A DNA stretch of 64,000 nt, from positions 5,952,001-6,016,000 of the forward strand of contig NZ_CP026115.2 in assembly GCF_009883635.2 (NCBI RefSeq), read 5' to 3'. The notes under the pieces are model-generated. The model was not told the DNA's origin, made no database searches, and saw nothing but the letters and a program-made list of their open reading frames with translations. A program made the position numbers and the translations under genes. Positions 18,322 to 27,240 of this stretch are shown here, piece after piece. Origin of the DNA: Pseudomonas putida (GTDB lineage: Bacteria > Pseudomonadota > Gammaproteobacteria > Pseudomonadales > Pseudomonadaceae). How positions within the stretch are numbered: position 1 is the stretch's first letter; each line of letters opens with the position of its first letter.

Positions 18322-19647
18322 TCAACGGATCTGGTGCTTGTGCAGCAGCCGGTAGAACGTCGGTCGTGATACCCCAAGCGCCTTCGCGGCAATGCTCATA
18401 TTGTTGCTGTGCCGGTCCAGCACATCGCACAGCGCCTGGCGCTCCGCCCGGTGCTTGTAATCTTCCAGCGTGCCCAGGGGCTGCTCTTCCTGCTCCAGTC
18501 CCTGCAGGCCAAGGTCCTGGGCCTCGATCTGACGCCCTTCGGCCAGCACCAGCCCGCGCCTGACCCGGTTGGCCAACTCGCGCACATTGCCCGGCCAGTT
18601 GTGGCGCCCCATCGCCGCCAGCGCGTGGTCGCTGAATGACCGCGGCCTGCGACCTGTTTCCAGGCTGTAGAAGTGCGAAAAGTGGTTGGCCAGCATCGAC
18701 AGGTCGCCATGGCGGTCGCGCAGCGGTGCAGTCACCACCTGCAGCACGTTGAGCCGGTAGTACAAGTCTTCGCGAAAACGCCCATGCTCGATGGCCTTCT
18801 CCAGGTCCACATGGGTGGCCGCCAGTACCCGCACATCCACCGGTATCGGCTGGCTCCCCCCTACCCGCTCGATGTGCTTTTCCTGCAGGAAACGCAGCAA
18901 ATTGGCCTGCAACTCCAGGGGCAGGTCGCCAATTTCGTCAAGGAACAAGGTGCCGCCATGGGCCGCCTCGATCCGCCCTACCTTGCGCTGATGGGCGCCG
19001 GTGAAGGCGCCTTTCTCATGCCCGAACAACTCGGACTGGATCAGGTTCTCAGGTATGGCCCCACAGTTGATGGCGATGAACGGCATTTCGCTACGCTGTG
19101 ATTGGCGGTGCAACGTGCGCGCCACCAGTTCCTTGCCGGTGCCGCTCTCGCCGCGGATCAGCACGGGGGACTCCGTAGGGGCCAGCTTGCCGAGCAATTT
19201 GCGCAATTCCAGGATCGGCCGGCTGTCACCGAGCAGCTCATGTTCCAGCCCATCCACCCTCACCGCGCCCTTGCCACGCAGGCGAGCCATGCCGAACGCC
19301 CGCCCCAGCGTCACCAATACGCGGGAGAAGTCGAACGGCAAGGTGTGAAAGTCGAAAAACCACTCGCAGACAAAATCACCGACATTCTGCATGCGCAACT
19401 GCTCGGCGTTGAGCACGGCAATCCACTCGGTGTTGCTGCGCTTGATCATGTCCTTGACCGCATCAGGATGGCGCAGGTGCGACGCCTGCAGGCGCAACAG
19501 GCCAATATCACAACGGTGCTCCAAAGCCTGGTCCAGGCTACAGCTGTGAACCTCCCAGCCGGCGCTCTCCAGGCCGGGTAACAGACGGTGACAATCGTCG
19601 CAGGGGTCGACGATGAGCAAGCGACGCAGGGCGGCAGTCTCGTGCAT
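18322..19647 (-). CDS. VpsR-like sigma-54-dependent activator
   Basis: The 441-residue regulator has an N-terminal degenerate receiver (about 1-120) in which the usual phospho-acceptor position falls in CDIGLLRL without a suitable Asp, an AAA+ domain with Walker A GESGTGKE (166-173), the sigma-54 contact loop GAFTGA (213-218) and Walker B GGTLFLDEIG (231-240), and a C-terminal Fis-type helix-turn-helix (about 400-440). The layout matches VpsR/FleQ-type activators, several of which respond to c-di-GMP rather than phosphorylation. It abuts the convergent LtaS-like gene with no gap and has AAGGAA before its ATG. It is a likely controller of the nearby fap operon. Confidence 0.85.
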   Translation of the reverse strand: MHETAALRRLLIVDPCDDCHRLLPGLESAGWEVHSCSLDQALEHRCDIGLLRLQASHLRHPDAVKDMIKRSNTEWIAVLNAEQLRMQNVGDFVCEWFFDFHTLPFDFSRVLVTLGRAFGMARLRGKGAVRVDGLEHELLGDSRPILELRKLLGKLAPTESPVLIRGESGTGKELVARTLHRQSQRSEMPFIAINCGAIPENLIQSELFGHEKGAFTGAHQRKVGRIEAAHGGTLFLDEIGDLPLELQANLLRFLQEKHIERVGGSQPIPVDVRVLAATHVDLEKAIEHGRFREDLYYRLNVLQVVTAPLRDRHGDLSMLANHFSHFYSLETGRRPRSFSDHALAAMGRHNWPGNVRELANRVRRGLVLAEGRQIEAQDLGLQGLEQEEQPLGTLEDYKHRAERQALCDVLDRHSNNMSIAAKALGVSRPTFYRLLHKHQIR

Positions 19648-19991
19648 GACCGTTCCTTGGCGCCAATTGTTGGTTTTTTATGTGAAAACAGTAAGTTGCG
19701 GCGCCGAATTAACAGTAGCAACGAACTTGACGCCGCCCACGACCGTCTGTCTGCCGGATTCTGCACGGTCAGCACCGTTCGGGAATTTTTCATATTTATT
19801 GGCGTCACAGCGGCGCCGGGAAATAAAAAAATTTGTAACTCGCAAAAAATTTACACGCGCTGTGTGACTCCACCCCTAACTTGGAGCATCAGTACGAGTA
19901 ACCCCGCGCTGCGGATCGCGATAACACCTGAAGCGACGTAGCAGTTACGCGGACCTAATTTCGATGTTTGGGACCATAGAGAGACCGAACC
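19648..19991. other. AT-rich intergenic region between the activator and a small gene
   Basis: No gene is supported in these 344 bases. The right half is markedly AT-rich for this genome, with runs such as AAATAAAAAAATTTG and AAAAAATTTACAC, typical of regulated promoters with IHF- or MvaT-type binding. It should contain the promoters of the divergent activator gene and of the small gene to its right. Confidence 0.5.
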
Positions 19992-20258
19992 ATGAATGCA
20001 CCGCTGCGTGTCAACGAGGCACTGCTGATTGCCGACCACGCCTTCGAACCCTTCCAGTGCGTTGCCTGGGATGCGCCCAACGGCACCGGCGAGCTGAGCC
20101 TGGCGGTGATCGACCGGACCAGCACCCGTATCGGCAGCAAACAAGTATCGTCGCGTATCTATTCGGACCCTGCACAATGGGCCAGCCTGATCGAGGAAGT
20201 ACGTGCCGAACTGTGCCAGAAAGGTTATGACCTGCAGCCCTGGTCGATGCCGAAGTAA
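19992..20258 (+). CDS. Small protein of unknown function
   Basis: The 88-residue product is cytoplasmic-looking, with no signal or membrane segment and balanced charge. I do not recognise a family. It reads as a compact alpha/beta protein with a beta hairpin (LSLAVIDRTSTRIGSK) and a following helix (WASLIEEVRAELCQK). Codon use matches the neighbours, and a strong hairpin follows, so it is probably real and monocistronic. It is separated from the fap-linked activator by a long AT-rich promoter region. Confidence 0.65.
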   Translation: MNAPLRVNEALLIADHAFEPFQCVAWDAPNGTGELSLAVIDRTSTRIGSKQVSSRIYSDPAQWASLIEEVRAELCQKGYDLQPWSMPK

Positions 20259-20274
20259 TATCGCTGCGTCCCTG

Positions 20275-20299
20275 CAAGTGCGTGCCCGGCACGCACTTG
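20275..20299 (+). terminator. Hairpin after the small gene
   Basis: An 11-base perfect stem (CAAGTGCGTGC / GCACGCACTTG) with a three-base loop lies 16 bases past the stop codon and is followed nearby by CAACTTTTC. It is probably the terminator of the small gene. Confidence 0.65.
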
Positions 20300-20371
20300 A
20301 GCAACTTTTCATCCCCCTCCAGGCAACTTTCTTATTGCGACAAAGTGTCGCGCCTATCCCTTTCGCCTAAC

Positions 20372-21115
20372 TCACTCCATTACCTTGAATTGCTCAAGAT
20401 GCTGATAGTCGGCCTGTAGTTCCGTGGCCAACTGTTGTGCCCGGCCCAGGCGAACTGGCGCCAATTCCATGTCCACCAATACGGTGGCGCATGGCATGGG
20501 GTGCACGGCCTGCCAACGCTGCAGGCGACCATCGGTGAACACCAGGCAGCGCTGCAACTCATGGGGATGGGCTTTCTGCCGGGCCTGCAGCCAGCGCCGT
20601 GCCTGCTCCAGTGCTGCGATCAAAGGCGTGCCGCCGCCAGCCCCCAGGGCCTGCAACCAAGGCTGCAAGCTTGCCGACGCCTTGAGGCCATGGCGCTGCC
20701 ATTGCGGTGCACCACCGCTGGCCGTCAGCAGGGCAAGACGGGCGCGTTGCCGATAGGCCTGGTCGAACAATTCGGCCAGCAGGCCCTTGCACTGCGCCAG
20801 GGCCTGATGACGCCGTGTAGAAGCCGAGGCGTCGACGATCACCAGCCATAGTTCGTTGGCCTGGGCCTGGCGCTGCTGCCAGCAAAGGTCCTGGCGCAGC
20901 TTCGGGCGCCCCTTGAGCAAGGTCGGCAGCCAGGCCACCCGGCCAGAGGATGCCCCACGGGCGCGGCCACGGCTGGCACCCGCCAGTTTTCCGGCACGGG
21001 GCATGGCATCCGCCACCCTCAAACCTGGTTGGCGGATGCTCAGGGCTTTTTTGCCCAGTTCGGCACCTCTCGCCTTGCACCGCTGCTGACAGGCTGCGCG
21101 GGCAGCGCGCCCCAA
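20372..21115 (-). CDS. ChlD-like VWA subunit of the cobaltochelatase system
   Basis: The product (up to 247 residues) is a short, basic N-terminal region followed by a von Willebrand A domain with a complete MIDAS: DASAS near residue 97, the GGGTPL threonine, and FTDGR. It lacks the AAA domain of full ChlD and so corresponds to its C-terminal half. It should pair with the adjacent ChlI-like ATPase to drive metal insertion by CobN. The first ATG gives a 76-base overlap with the ChlI-like gene; a GTG at 21016 or ATG at 21004 would remove it, so the start is uncertain. Confidence 0.8.
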   Translation of the reverse strand: MGRAARAACQQRCKARGAELGKKALSIRQPGLRVADAMPRAGKLAGASRGRARGASSGRVAWLPTLLKGRPKLRQDLCWQQRQAQANELWLVIVDASASTRRHQALAQCKGLLAELFDQAYRQRARLALLTASGGAPQWQRHGLKASASLQPWLQALGAGGGTPLIAALEQARRWLQARQKAHPHELQRCLVFTDGRLQRWQAVHPMPCATVLVDMELAPVRLGRAQQLATELQADYQHLEQFKVME

Positions 21116-22041
21116 TCGCCCTGCCCGCCTTCGCCCTGCCGGTCGCTGCCGTCCGCTGCGCCGGGTGGCGCAGTGGCTGGCGCATCGGGCGCGGTACGCC
21201 GGCGATGGCGCAAGGCAAATTCGGCGACGGCGTCGACATCACCCTCCTCGATCGCCTGGCCACCGCGCCAGGCGCAATGGGCGCGGGCCGCGCGCAGCCA
21301 GACCAGGTCGGCACGCAGGCCATCGACGCCGGCGGCGAAACAACGCTCGGTGATCCAGGCCAGGGCCTGATCGTCCAGGGCAATAGCCGCCAGCCTCTGG
21401 CGCGCCGCCTGGCAGCGCGCGCGCAGTTGCGCCTGGGCGCTGGCCCACTGCTCGCAGAACGCCTGCGGGTCGCTGTCGAAGGCCAACCGCCGGCGAATGA
21501 TCTGCTGGCGTGCCTCCGGGGCTGGCAGGCCATCGAGCGCCACATTCAGGCCGAAGCGGTCGAGCAGCTGCGGGCGCAACTCGCCTTCCTCGGGGTTCAT
21601 GGTGCCGATGAGGACGAAACGGGCACTGTGCCGATGGGAAATACCGTCACGCTCGATGCGGTTGGTGCCACTGGCGGCCACATCCAGCAACAGGTCGACC
21701 AAGGTATCGGGCAGCAGATTGACTTCATCGACATACAGCACGCCGCCATCGGCGTGGGCGAGCACGCCAGGGGAAAACTGCGCCTTGCCTTGGCCGAGCG
21801 CGGCATTCAGGTCTAGCGTGCCGACCAAGCGCTCTTCACTCGCCCCCAGCGGCAAGGTCACGAACGGGCCCTCGCCCAGCAAGTCGGCCAGGCCGCGAGC
21901 CAGGGTACTCTTGGCCATGCCGCGTGGGCCTTCGATAAGCACGCCACCGATCTTCGGGTCGATGGCGGTCAGGCACAGGGCCAGTTTGAGGTCCTCGGCA
22001 CCGACCACGGCTGCCAGTGGAAATTGTACGGGTTCACTCAT
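21040..22041 (-). CDS. ChlI-like AAA+ ATPase of the cobaltochelatase system
   Basis: The 333-residue AAA+ protein begins MSEPVQFPLAAVVG and shows Walker A EGPRGMAKST, Walker B GVLYVDEVNLL, the sensor region GTMNPEEGELRPQLLDRFG, and the insertion typical of magnesium-chelatase I subunits. With no bacteriochlorophyll genes around and cobN one base upstream, the assignment is the ATPase partner of CobN for cobalt insertion into hydrogenobyrinate diamide. The Ala-, Gly- and Pro-rich C-terminal tail (about 285-333) is not part of the core fold. The start at 22041 removes a 59-residue extension that overlaps cobN. Confidence 0.9.
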   Translation of the reverse strand: MSEPVQFPLAAVVGAEDLKLALCLTAIDPKIGGVLIEGPRGMAKSTLARGLADLLGEGPFVTLPLGASEERLVGTLDLNAALGQGKAQFSPGVLAHADGGVLYVDEVNLLPDTLVDLLLDVAASGTNRIERDGISHRHSARFVLIGTMNPEEGELRPQLLDRFGLNVALDGLPAPEARQQIIRRRLAFDSDPQAFCEQWASAQAQLRARCQAARQRLAAIALDDQALAWITERCFAAGVDGLRADLVWLRAARAHCAWRGGQAIEEGDVDAVAEFALRHRRRTAPDAPATAPPGAADGSDRQGEGGQGDWGALPAQPVSSGARREVPNWAKKP

Positions 22042-22042
22042 T

Positions 22043-25000
22043 TCAAGCCTGTTCCTCGCCGTCGAGCAACTGCTCCTCAAGCGCCTCGCGGTACTCACCG
22101 GGGGCTTCCCAGAGCCCGCGCTGCTGGGCTTCCAGCAGGCGTTCGGTGAGGTCACGCAGGGCCTCGGGGTTGTGCTCGCGCATGAAGTCGCGGGTCGCCG
22201 GGTCGAGCACGTAGGCATCGGCCAGCGACTGGTAGTGATGGTCGTCGATCAGGTGCGTGGTGGCGTCGAAGGCGAACAGGTTGTCGACGGTCGCAGCCAG
22301 CTCGAACGCACCCTTGTAGCCATGGCGTTTCGCCCCGTCGATCCATTTCGGGTTCAGGGCACGGGCACGTATTACGCGGTTGAGCTCTTCCTTCAAGGTA
22401 CGGATCCGCGGCCGGTCGACCTGGCTGTGGTCGCCGTGGTAACTGGCCACCGCCCCACCGGACAGGGTCTCCGATGCTGCCAGCATGCCGCCCTGGAACT
22501 GATAGTAATCGTTGGAATCGAGCAGGTCGTGCTCGTGGTTGTCCTGGTTCTGCAACACCGCCTGCACCTGGCCCAGGCGCCGGGCGAACTGGGCGCGCGC
22601 CGGGGTACCCTCATCGCTGGCACCGTAGGCGTAGCCGCCGTGGTTGAGGTACACCTCGGCGAGGTCGTCTCGGCTGTGCCACAGGCGGCCATCGATGGCG
22701 TTCTGCACGCCGGCACCGTAGGCGCCAGGTTTGGCCCCGAACACCCGCCAACCCGCCTGGCGCGCCGCCTGTTCGGCATCCACGCCCTGCGCCTGCAGGC
22801 TGGCGCATTCGCTGCGCACCCGTGCGGCCAGGGGATTGAGGTCGTCCGGCTCGTCCAGTGCCGCCACGGCCTGCACCGCCGCATCGAACAGGCGGATCAG
22901 GTTGCCGAAGGCATCGCGGAAAAAGCCCGAAACACGCAGCGTCACGTCCACCCGTGGGCGGTCGAGCAGGCTCAGCGGCAGGATCTCGAAGTCGTCGACC
23001 CGCTGGCTGCCGGTGGCCCACACCGGGCGCACGCCCATCAGCGCCATGGCCTGGGCGATGTCGTCGCCACCGGTGCGCATGGTTGCCGTGCCCCACACCG
23101 ACAGGCCCAGCTGGCGCAGATGGTCGCCATGGTCCTGCAGGTGCCGTTCGAGGATCAGGTTGGCCGAGGCGAACCCCAGGCGCCAGGCCGTGGTGGTCGG
23201 CAGGTTGCGCACATCCACGGTGTAGAAGTTGCGGCCGGTGGGCAATACGTCCAGGCGGCCGCGGCTGGGTGCGCCGCTGGGGCCGGCCGGTACGAAACGC
23301 CCGGCCAGCGCGGCAAGCAACCCATTGATTTCTGCCGCACCGCACGCATCCAGGTCCGGTGCGACCTGCTCGCGCAGGGCAGTTATTACCTCGTGCACCG
23401 GTTGCCATTCGGGCTGCTCGGGCAGTTGCGCATGCGCCTCCAGTGCCTGCTCGATGATGCTCAACGCAAGCAGCTCAAGGCGCTCGCGGGTATCACCAGA
23501 GGTGCGCCACGCGCCGTCGTTCACGGCCTGCAGCAGCGCCGGCCGTGGCCCTGACCAGGCCTCACCGAGGTCGCAATCAAGGGGATCGAAGCCCAGCGCC
23601 AATGCCTTGGCCAGCGCCCGCAACAAGCTGGCATTGCCACCGCGGCCATCGCCACGCTCCACGCGCAGTAAGGCCAGCAAGGTATCGATGCGCAGGCGGG
23701 CCTGCGGCGACTGGCCGAACACATGCAGGCCATCACGAATCTGCGATTCTTTTAGGTCGCACAAGTAAGTGTCCAGGCGCGGCAGCCAGACGGCGGCATC
23801 GTCCAGCTGGCCTTCCAGCTGCAACTCACGGTCGATATGGTTGGCCTTGACCAGCTCCAGAATGTCGCGCTGCAGCTCACGTGCGCGCCGCGGGTCGAGC
23901 AGCTGGGCTTCGTAGAATTCGTCCGCCAGCTGCTCCAGGTGGCGCAGGGGGCCATAGGTTTCGGCGCGAGTCAGCGGCGGCATCAGGTGATCGATGATCA
24001 CCGCCTGAGTCCGGCGCTTGGCCTGGGCGCCTTCGCCCGGGTCGTTGACGATGAACGGGTAGATGTTCGGCAGCGGGCCGAGCAGCGCGTCCGGCCAGCA
24101 TTGTGCGGACAGGCCGACGCCCTTGCCGGGCAGCCACTCCAGGTTGCCGTGCTTGCCGACGTGGATGACGGCATCGGCAGCAAAGGCATGGCGCAGCCAG
24201 AAGTGAAACGCCAGGTAACCATGGGGCGGCACCAGGTCCGGGTCGTGGTACACCGCGCTGGGGTCGACCTGGTAGCCACGCGCCGGCTGGATGCCAACGA
24301 AGGTCAGGCCAAAGCGCAAACCGGCCACCATCAGGCGGCCTGCGCGGTACATCGGGTCCTGCTCGGGCGGCCCCCACCGCTCCAGCACGGCCTGGCGGTT
24401 GGCCTCGGGCAGGCGCTCGAACGCTGCCCGGTAGTCCGGCAGGCTCAGGCTCTGGGCGCAGGGGCGCTGGTCGAGGTGCTCGAGGTCGTTGGTGACGCCG
24501 CCGAGCAGTTGGTGAATCAGTTGTGTGCCGCTGCCTGGCAGCTCCGCGAGCGGATAGCCCTCAGCCTGCAGTGCCTTGAGGATGTTCAGTGCGGCAGCCG
24601 GGGTGTCCAGGCCGACGCCATTGCCAATGCGGCCATCGCGGGTCGGGTAGTTGGCCAGCACCAGAGCCACGCGCTTTTGCCCATTGGGCAGGCGCGCCAG
24701 TTCGACCCAGCGCCGTGCCAGCTCGGCGACGAAGTCCATGCGCTCGGGGTGCGCGCGGTAGCAGACCACGTCGGACTGGCTGCGCTCGCTGCGCCAGGCC
24801 ATGTCCTTGAAACTCACCGGGCGGGTGATGATTCGCCCGTCCAGCTCCGGCAAGGCGATGTGCATGGCCAGGTCGCGGGCACCGAGGCCCTGCTCGCTGG
24901 CCTCCCATCCGGGTTGGTTGTCCTGTGCGCAGATGGCCTGCAACACCGGGATGTCACGGCGGAACGGACGCAGGTTGGGGCGTTCCGGACTGGACAGGGC

Positions 25001-25804
25001 AAACCCTGTGGTGTTGATCAACACCTCTGCGCCCACTTCGTCCAGCCAGGCCTCGACTTGCTCCAGGCAGGCGCTTTCCTTGAGGCTGGCCACTGCGATG
25101 GGCAGCGGGTTGAGGCCGGCGGCCTGCAAGCGCTCGCAGAACACGTCGATGAAGGCGGTGTTGGCGGCCTGCAGGTGGGAACGATAGAACAGCAATGGCG
25201 CCACCGGGTGTTCGGGGTTCCACTGGCTGTACCAGTCCTCTAGCAGCGCACTGGGTTTGCGCGGGTGATACACCGAAGTCCGCGGCAAAGGCTGCGGTTC
25301 GTCCCAACGGTAATCGCGCCCCAGCCACTGGCTGGCCAGGCATTTGAACAGGTTGACAGCGTTGCTCTTGCCGCCCTGGCGCAGGTAGTGCCAGAGGCGC
25401 TCTGCCGGCTCGCCGGTGACTGTCCCGAGACCGGTCAGCTCAGGGTCCGGGCGGTCATCGCCGGGGACCAGAATCAGCTGCACGCCCCGTGCCGCCAGCT
25501 CGACCAGTTGTTCGACGCCATAGCGCCAGTAACCGACACCGCCGTGCAGCGACACCAGGATCACCTTGGCATGGCACAGGACCTCGTCGACATACAGGTC
25601 GACCGAGGCATGGTTCTGCACTTGCATCGGGTTGGCCAGGCGCAGGCTGGGGAAATCGTCCGGCAGTTGCTCGGCGGTTTCGGCGAGCAATGCCAGGTGC
25701 GAGTCGCCGCTGCAGAGAATCACCAGGTCGGCGGGTGTCTGGCCGAGGTCGGCGATGCTGTCGTCCGGCACGAAGCCGCCGGGCTGGGTCCGCAGCAGGT
25801 GCAT
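22043..25804 (-). CDS. cobN: Cobaltochelatase large subunit CobN
   Basis: This 1253-residue protein is the catalytic, corrin-ring-binding subunit of the ATP-dependent cobalt chelatase. Length and motifs fit: the HVGKHGNLEWLPGKGVGLS segment, PTRDGRIGNGVGLDTP and FGAKPGAYGAG are characteristic of the CobN/BchH family. Cobalt insertion occurs in the cytoplasm during aerobic cobalamin synthesis. It is the second gene of cobW-cobN-chlI-chlD, with only three bases after cobW and one base before the ATPase gene, under a B12 riboswitch. No CobS or CobT is present in the window. Confidence 0.96.
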   Translation of the reverse strand: MHLLRTQPGGFVPDDSIADLGQTPADLVILCSGDSHLALLAETAEQLPDDFPSLRLANPMQVQNHASVDLYVDEVLCHAKVILVSLHGGVGYWRYGVEQLVELAARGVQLILVPGDDRPDPELTGLGTVTGEPAERLWHYLRQGGKSNAVNLFKCLASQWLGRDYRWDEPQPLPRTSVYHPRKPSALLEDWYSQWNPEHPVAPLLFYRSHLQAANTAFIDVFCERLQAAGLNPLPIAVASLKESACLEQVEAWLDEVGAEVLINTTGFALSSPERPNLRPFRRDIPVLQAICAQDNQPGWEASEQGLGARDLAMHIALPELDGRIITRPVSFKDMAWRSERSQSDVVCYRAHPERMDFVAELARRWVELARLPNGQKRVALVLANYPTRDGRIGNGVGLDTPAAALNILKALQAEGYPLAELPGSGTQLIHQLLGGVTNDLEHLDQRPCAQSLSLPDYRAAFERLPEANRQAVLERWGPPEQDPMYRAGRLMVAGLRFGLTFVGIQPARGYQVDPSAVYHDPDLVPPHGYLAFHFWLRHAFAADAVIHVGKHGNLEWLPGKGVGLSAQCWPDALLGPLPNIYPFIVNDPGEGAQAKRRTQAVIIDHLMPPLTRAETYGPLRHLEQLADEFYEAQLLDPRRARELQRDILELVKANHIDRELQLEGQLDDAAVWLPRLDTYLCDLKESQIRDGLHVFGQSPQARLRIDTLLALLRVERGDGRGGNASLLRALAKALALGFDPLDCDLGEAWSGPRPALLQAVNDGAWRTSGDTRERLELLALSIIEQALEAHAQLPEQPEWQPVHEVITALREQVAPDLDACGAAEINGLLAALAGRFVPAGPSGAPSRGRLDVLPTGRNFYTVDVRNLPTTTAWRLGFASANLILERHLQDHGDHLRQLGLSVWGTATMRTGGDDIAQAMALMGVRPVWATGSQRVDDFEILPLSLLDRPRVDVTLRVSGFFRDAFGNLIRLFDAAVQAVAALDEPDDLNPLAARVRSECASLQAQGVDAEQAARQAGWRVFGAKPGAYGAGVQNAIDGRLWHSRDDLAEVYLNHGGYAYGASDEGTPARAQFARRLGQVQAVLQNQDNHEHDLLDSNDYYQFQGGMLAASETLSGGAVASYHGDHSQVDRPRIRTLKEELNRVIRARALNPKWIDGAKRHGYKGAFELAATVDNLFAFDATTHLIDDHHYQSLADAYVLDPATRDFMREHNPEALRDLTERLLEAQQRGLWEAPGEYREALEEQLLDGEEQA

Positions 25805-25807
25805 GGG

Positions 25808-26875
25808 TCAGGCGCCCAGGGCCTGGCGCAGGCGCGCTTCCAGTTGCGTGGCGTCGAGGTCCTGGCCAATCAGCACCAGACGGGTGATGCGTGGCTCGTC
25901 GGCGCGCCAGGCACGGTCGAAGTGCTTGTCGAAACGGGTACCCACGCCCTGCACCAGCAGGCGCATCGGCTTGCCGGGGATGGCCGCGAAGCCCTTGGCG
26001 CGCAGGATGCCGAACTCCACCACCAGCTGGGTCAGGGCATCGAGCAGCAGGCTTTCGTCGGCTTCGGGCAGGTCGATGGAGATCGAGTCGAAGGCGTCGT
26101 GGTCGTGATCGTCGTGATCATCGCCGTCATGGTGGGAATCGTGGTGAGTACGACGGCCATCGATGTGCGCCTCGGACTCCGCGCCCACGCCCAGCAGTAC
26201 TTCCAGCGGCAGCCGGCCGCTGCTGGCTTCGATCACCTTGACCGCCGGTGGCAGCTCCTCGGCCACTTCGGCACGGACCTTGGCCAGGCCTTCGGCGTCG
26301 ATCAGGTCGGCCTTGTTCAGCACCACCAGGTCGGCGCTGGCCAGCTGGTCAGCGAACAGTTCGTGCAGCGGCGATTCGTGGTCCAGGTTGGGGTCAAGCT
26401 TGCGTTGGGCGTCGACCTGGTCCGGGTAGGCGGCGAAGGTGCCGGCTGCCACGGCCGGGCTGTCGACCACGGTGATCACCGCGTCAACGGTGCAGGCGTT
26501 GCGGATTTCCGGCCACTGGAAGGCTTGAACCAGGGGCTTGGGCAATGCCAGGCCGCTGGTTTCGATGAGGATGTGATCGAGGTCGCCGCGGCGTGCGACC
26601 AGTTCGCGCATTACCGGGAAGAACTCTTCCTGCACGGTGCAGCACAGGCAGCCGTTGGCCAATTCATAGACGCGGCCGCTGGCTTCTTCCTCGGTGCAGC
26701 CGATGCTGCATTGCTTGAGGATTTCGCCGTCGATGCCAAGCTCGCCGAATTCGTTGACGATGACCGCGATGCGGCGGCCCTGGGCGTTGTCGAGCATGTG
26801 GCGGAGCAAGGTGGTCTTGCCCGAGCCGAGGAAGCCGGTAACGATGGTGACGGGGAGCTTGGCCAGTGTTTTCAT
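25808..26875 (-). CDS. cobW: CobW family GTPase, cobalt delivery
   Basis: The 355-residue protein has the COG0523 features: P-loop GFLGSGKTT, the metal-binding GCLCC motif, the NKADL guanine-recognition segment, and a His/Asp-rich stretch (about residues 240-265) typical of metallochaperones. CobW is believed to deliver Co(II) for the corrin ring using GTP. The start at 26875 is preferred; upstream codons up to 27178 run through the riboswitch and are not coding. It is the first gene after the cobalamin riboswitch and is followed by cobN after three bases. Confidence 0.95.
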   Translation of the reverse strand: MKTLAKLPVTIVTGFLGSGKTTLLRHMLDNAQGRRIAVIVNEFGELGIDGEILKQCSIGCTEEEASGRVYELANGCLCCTVQEEFFPVMRELVARRGDLDHILIETSGLALPKPLVQAFQWPEIRNACTVDAVITVVDSPAVAAGTFAAYPDQVDAQRKLDPNLDHESPLHELFADQLASADLVVLNKADLIDAEGLAKVRAEVAEELPPAVKVIEASSGRLPLEVLLGVGAESEAHIDGRRTHHDSHHDGDDHDDHDHDAFDSISIDLPEADESLLLDALTQLVVEFGILRAKGFAAIPGKPMRLLVQGVGTRFDKHFDRAWRADEPRITRLVLIGQDLDATQLEARLRQALGA

Positions 26876-26984
26876 GTCGCGTTGCCCTTGGCAGGTTGGC
26901 GCGGGCACACGGGACGAAAGCCGCAGGCCAGGCCGGCCGGGCTTGTTCGCCACCGGATCACCCCGCCCGGTTGAAAGTCGAATT

Positions 26985-27165
26985 CGGCTCGAGGCAGGTC
27001 TCCTGGCTTGCACCGCTCCAGCTCTTGGCAGCAAGAAACTGGCGGGATGACGCCTTCCCGCGCGCGGCGCAGTGGCTGTGTCGATCCATTGTCGGTGCTT
27101 ACAGTTGCGGGGGCAGCCGCGGCTTGTACCGCGTTCCCGTCTTAGCTTCGGCAGGGCCGAAGAAC
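26985..27165 (-). promoter_or_regulatory. Cobalamin riboswitch upstream of cobW
   Basis: Read on the minus strand, the region has the conserved elements in order: GGGAACGCGGT, then the near-invariant CTGCCCCCGCAACTGTAAGC, then AGCCACTGCG, and the B12 box AGCCAGGAGACCTGCC (about 26992-27007). A GC-rich stem (CCGGGCGGGG, then ATCCGG) between the box and the cobW start is a suitable expression platform. High adenosylcobalamin should reduce expression of cobW-cobN-chlI-chlD. Confidence 0.95.
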
Positions 27166-27240
27166 CTCGAAGTCGCAAGGCTACGCGGGGGTGGGCGGGG
27201 GGTCAACTGGTGCCCGCCGAAAACCTTGCAGCGCCTGTCA

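Noticed and set aside
23837..25243. 468-codon plus-strand frame inside cobN, and a 685-codon one at 21497-23554
   Set aside because: Both are shadows of the minus-strand cobN/chlI genes, which have clear family motifs throughout.
25265..26974. 569-codon plus-strand frame opposite cobN and cobW
   Set aside because: It runs antisense to two well-supported genes and into the start region of the B12 leader.
26876..27178. N-terminal extension of cobW by 101 codons
   Set aside because: It lies over the cobalamin riboswitch and has no family similarity.
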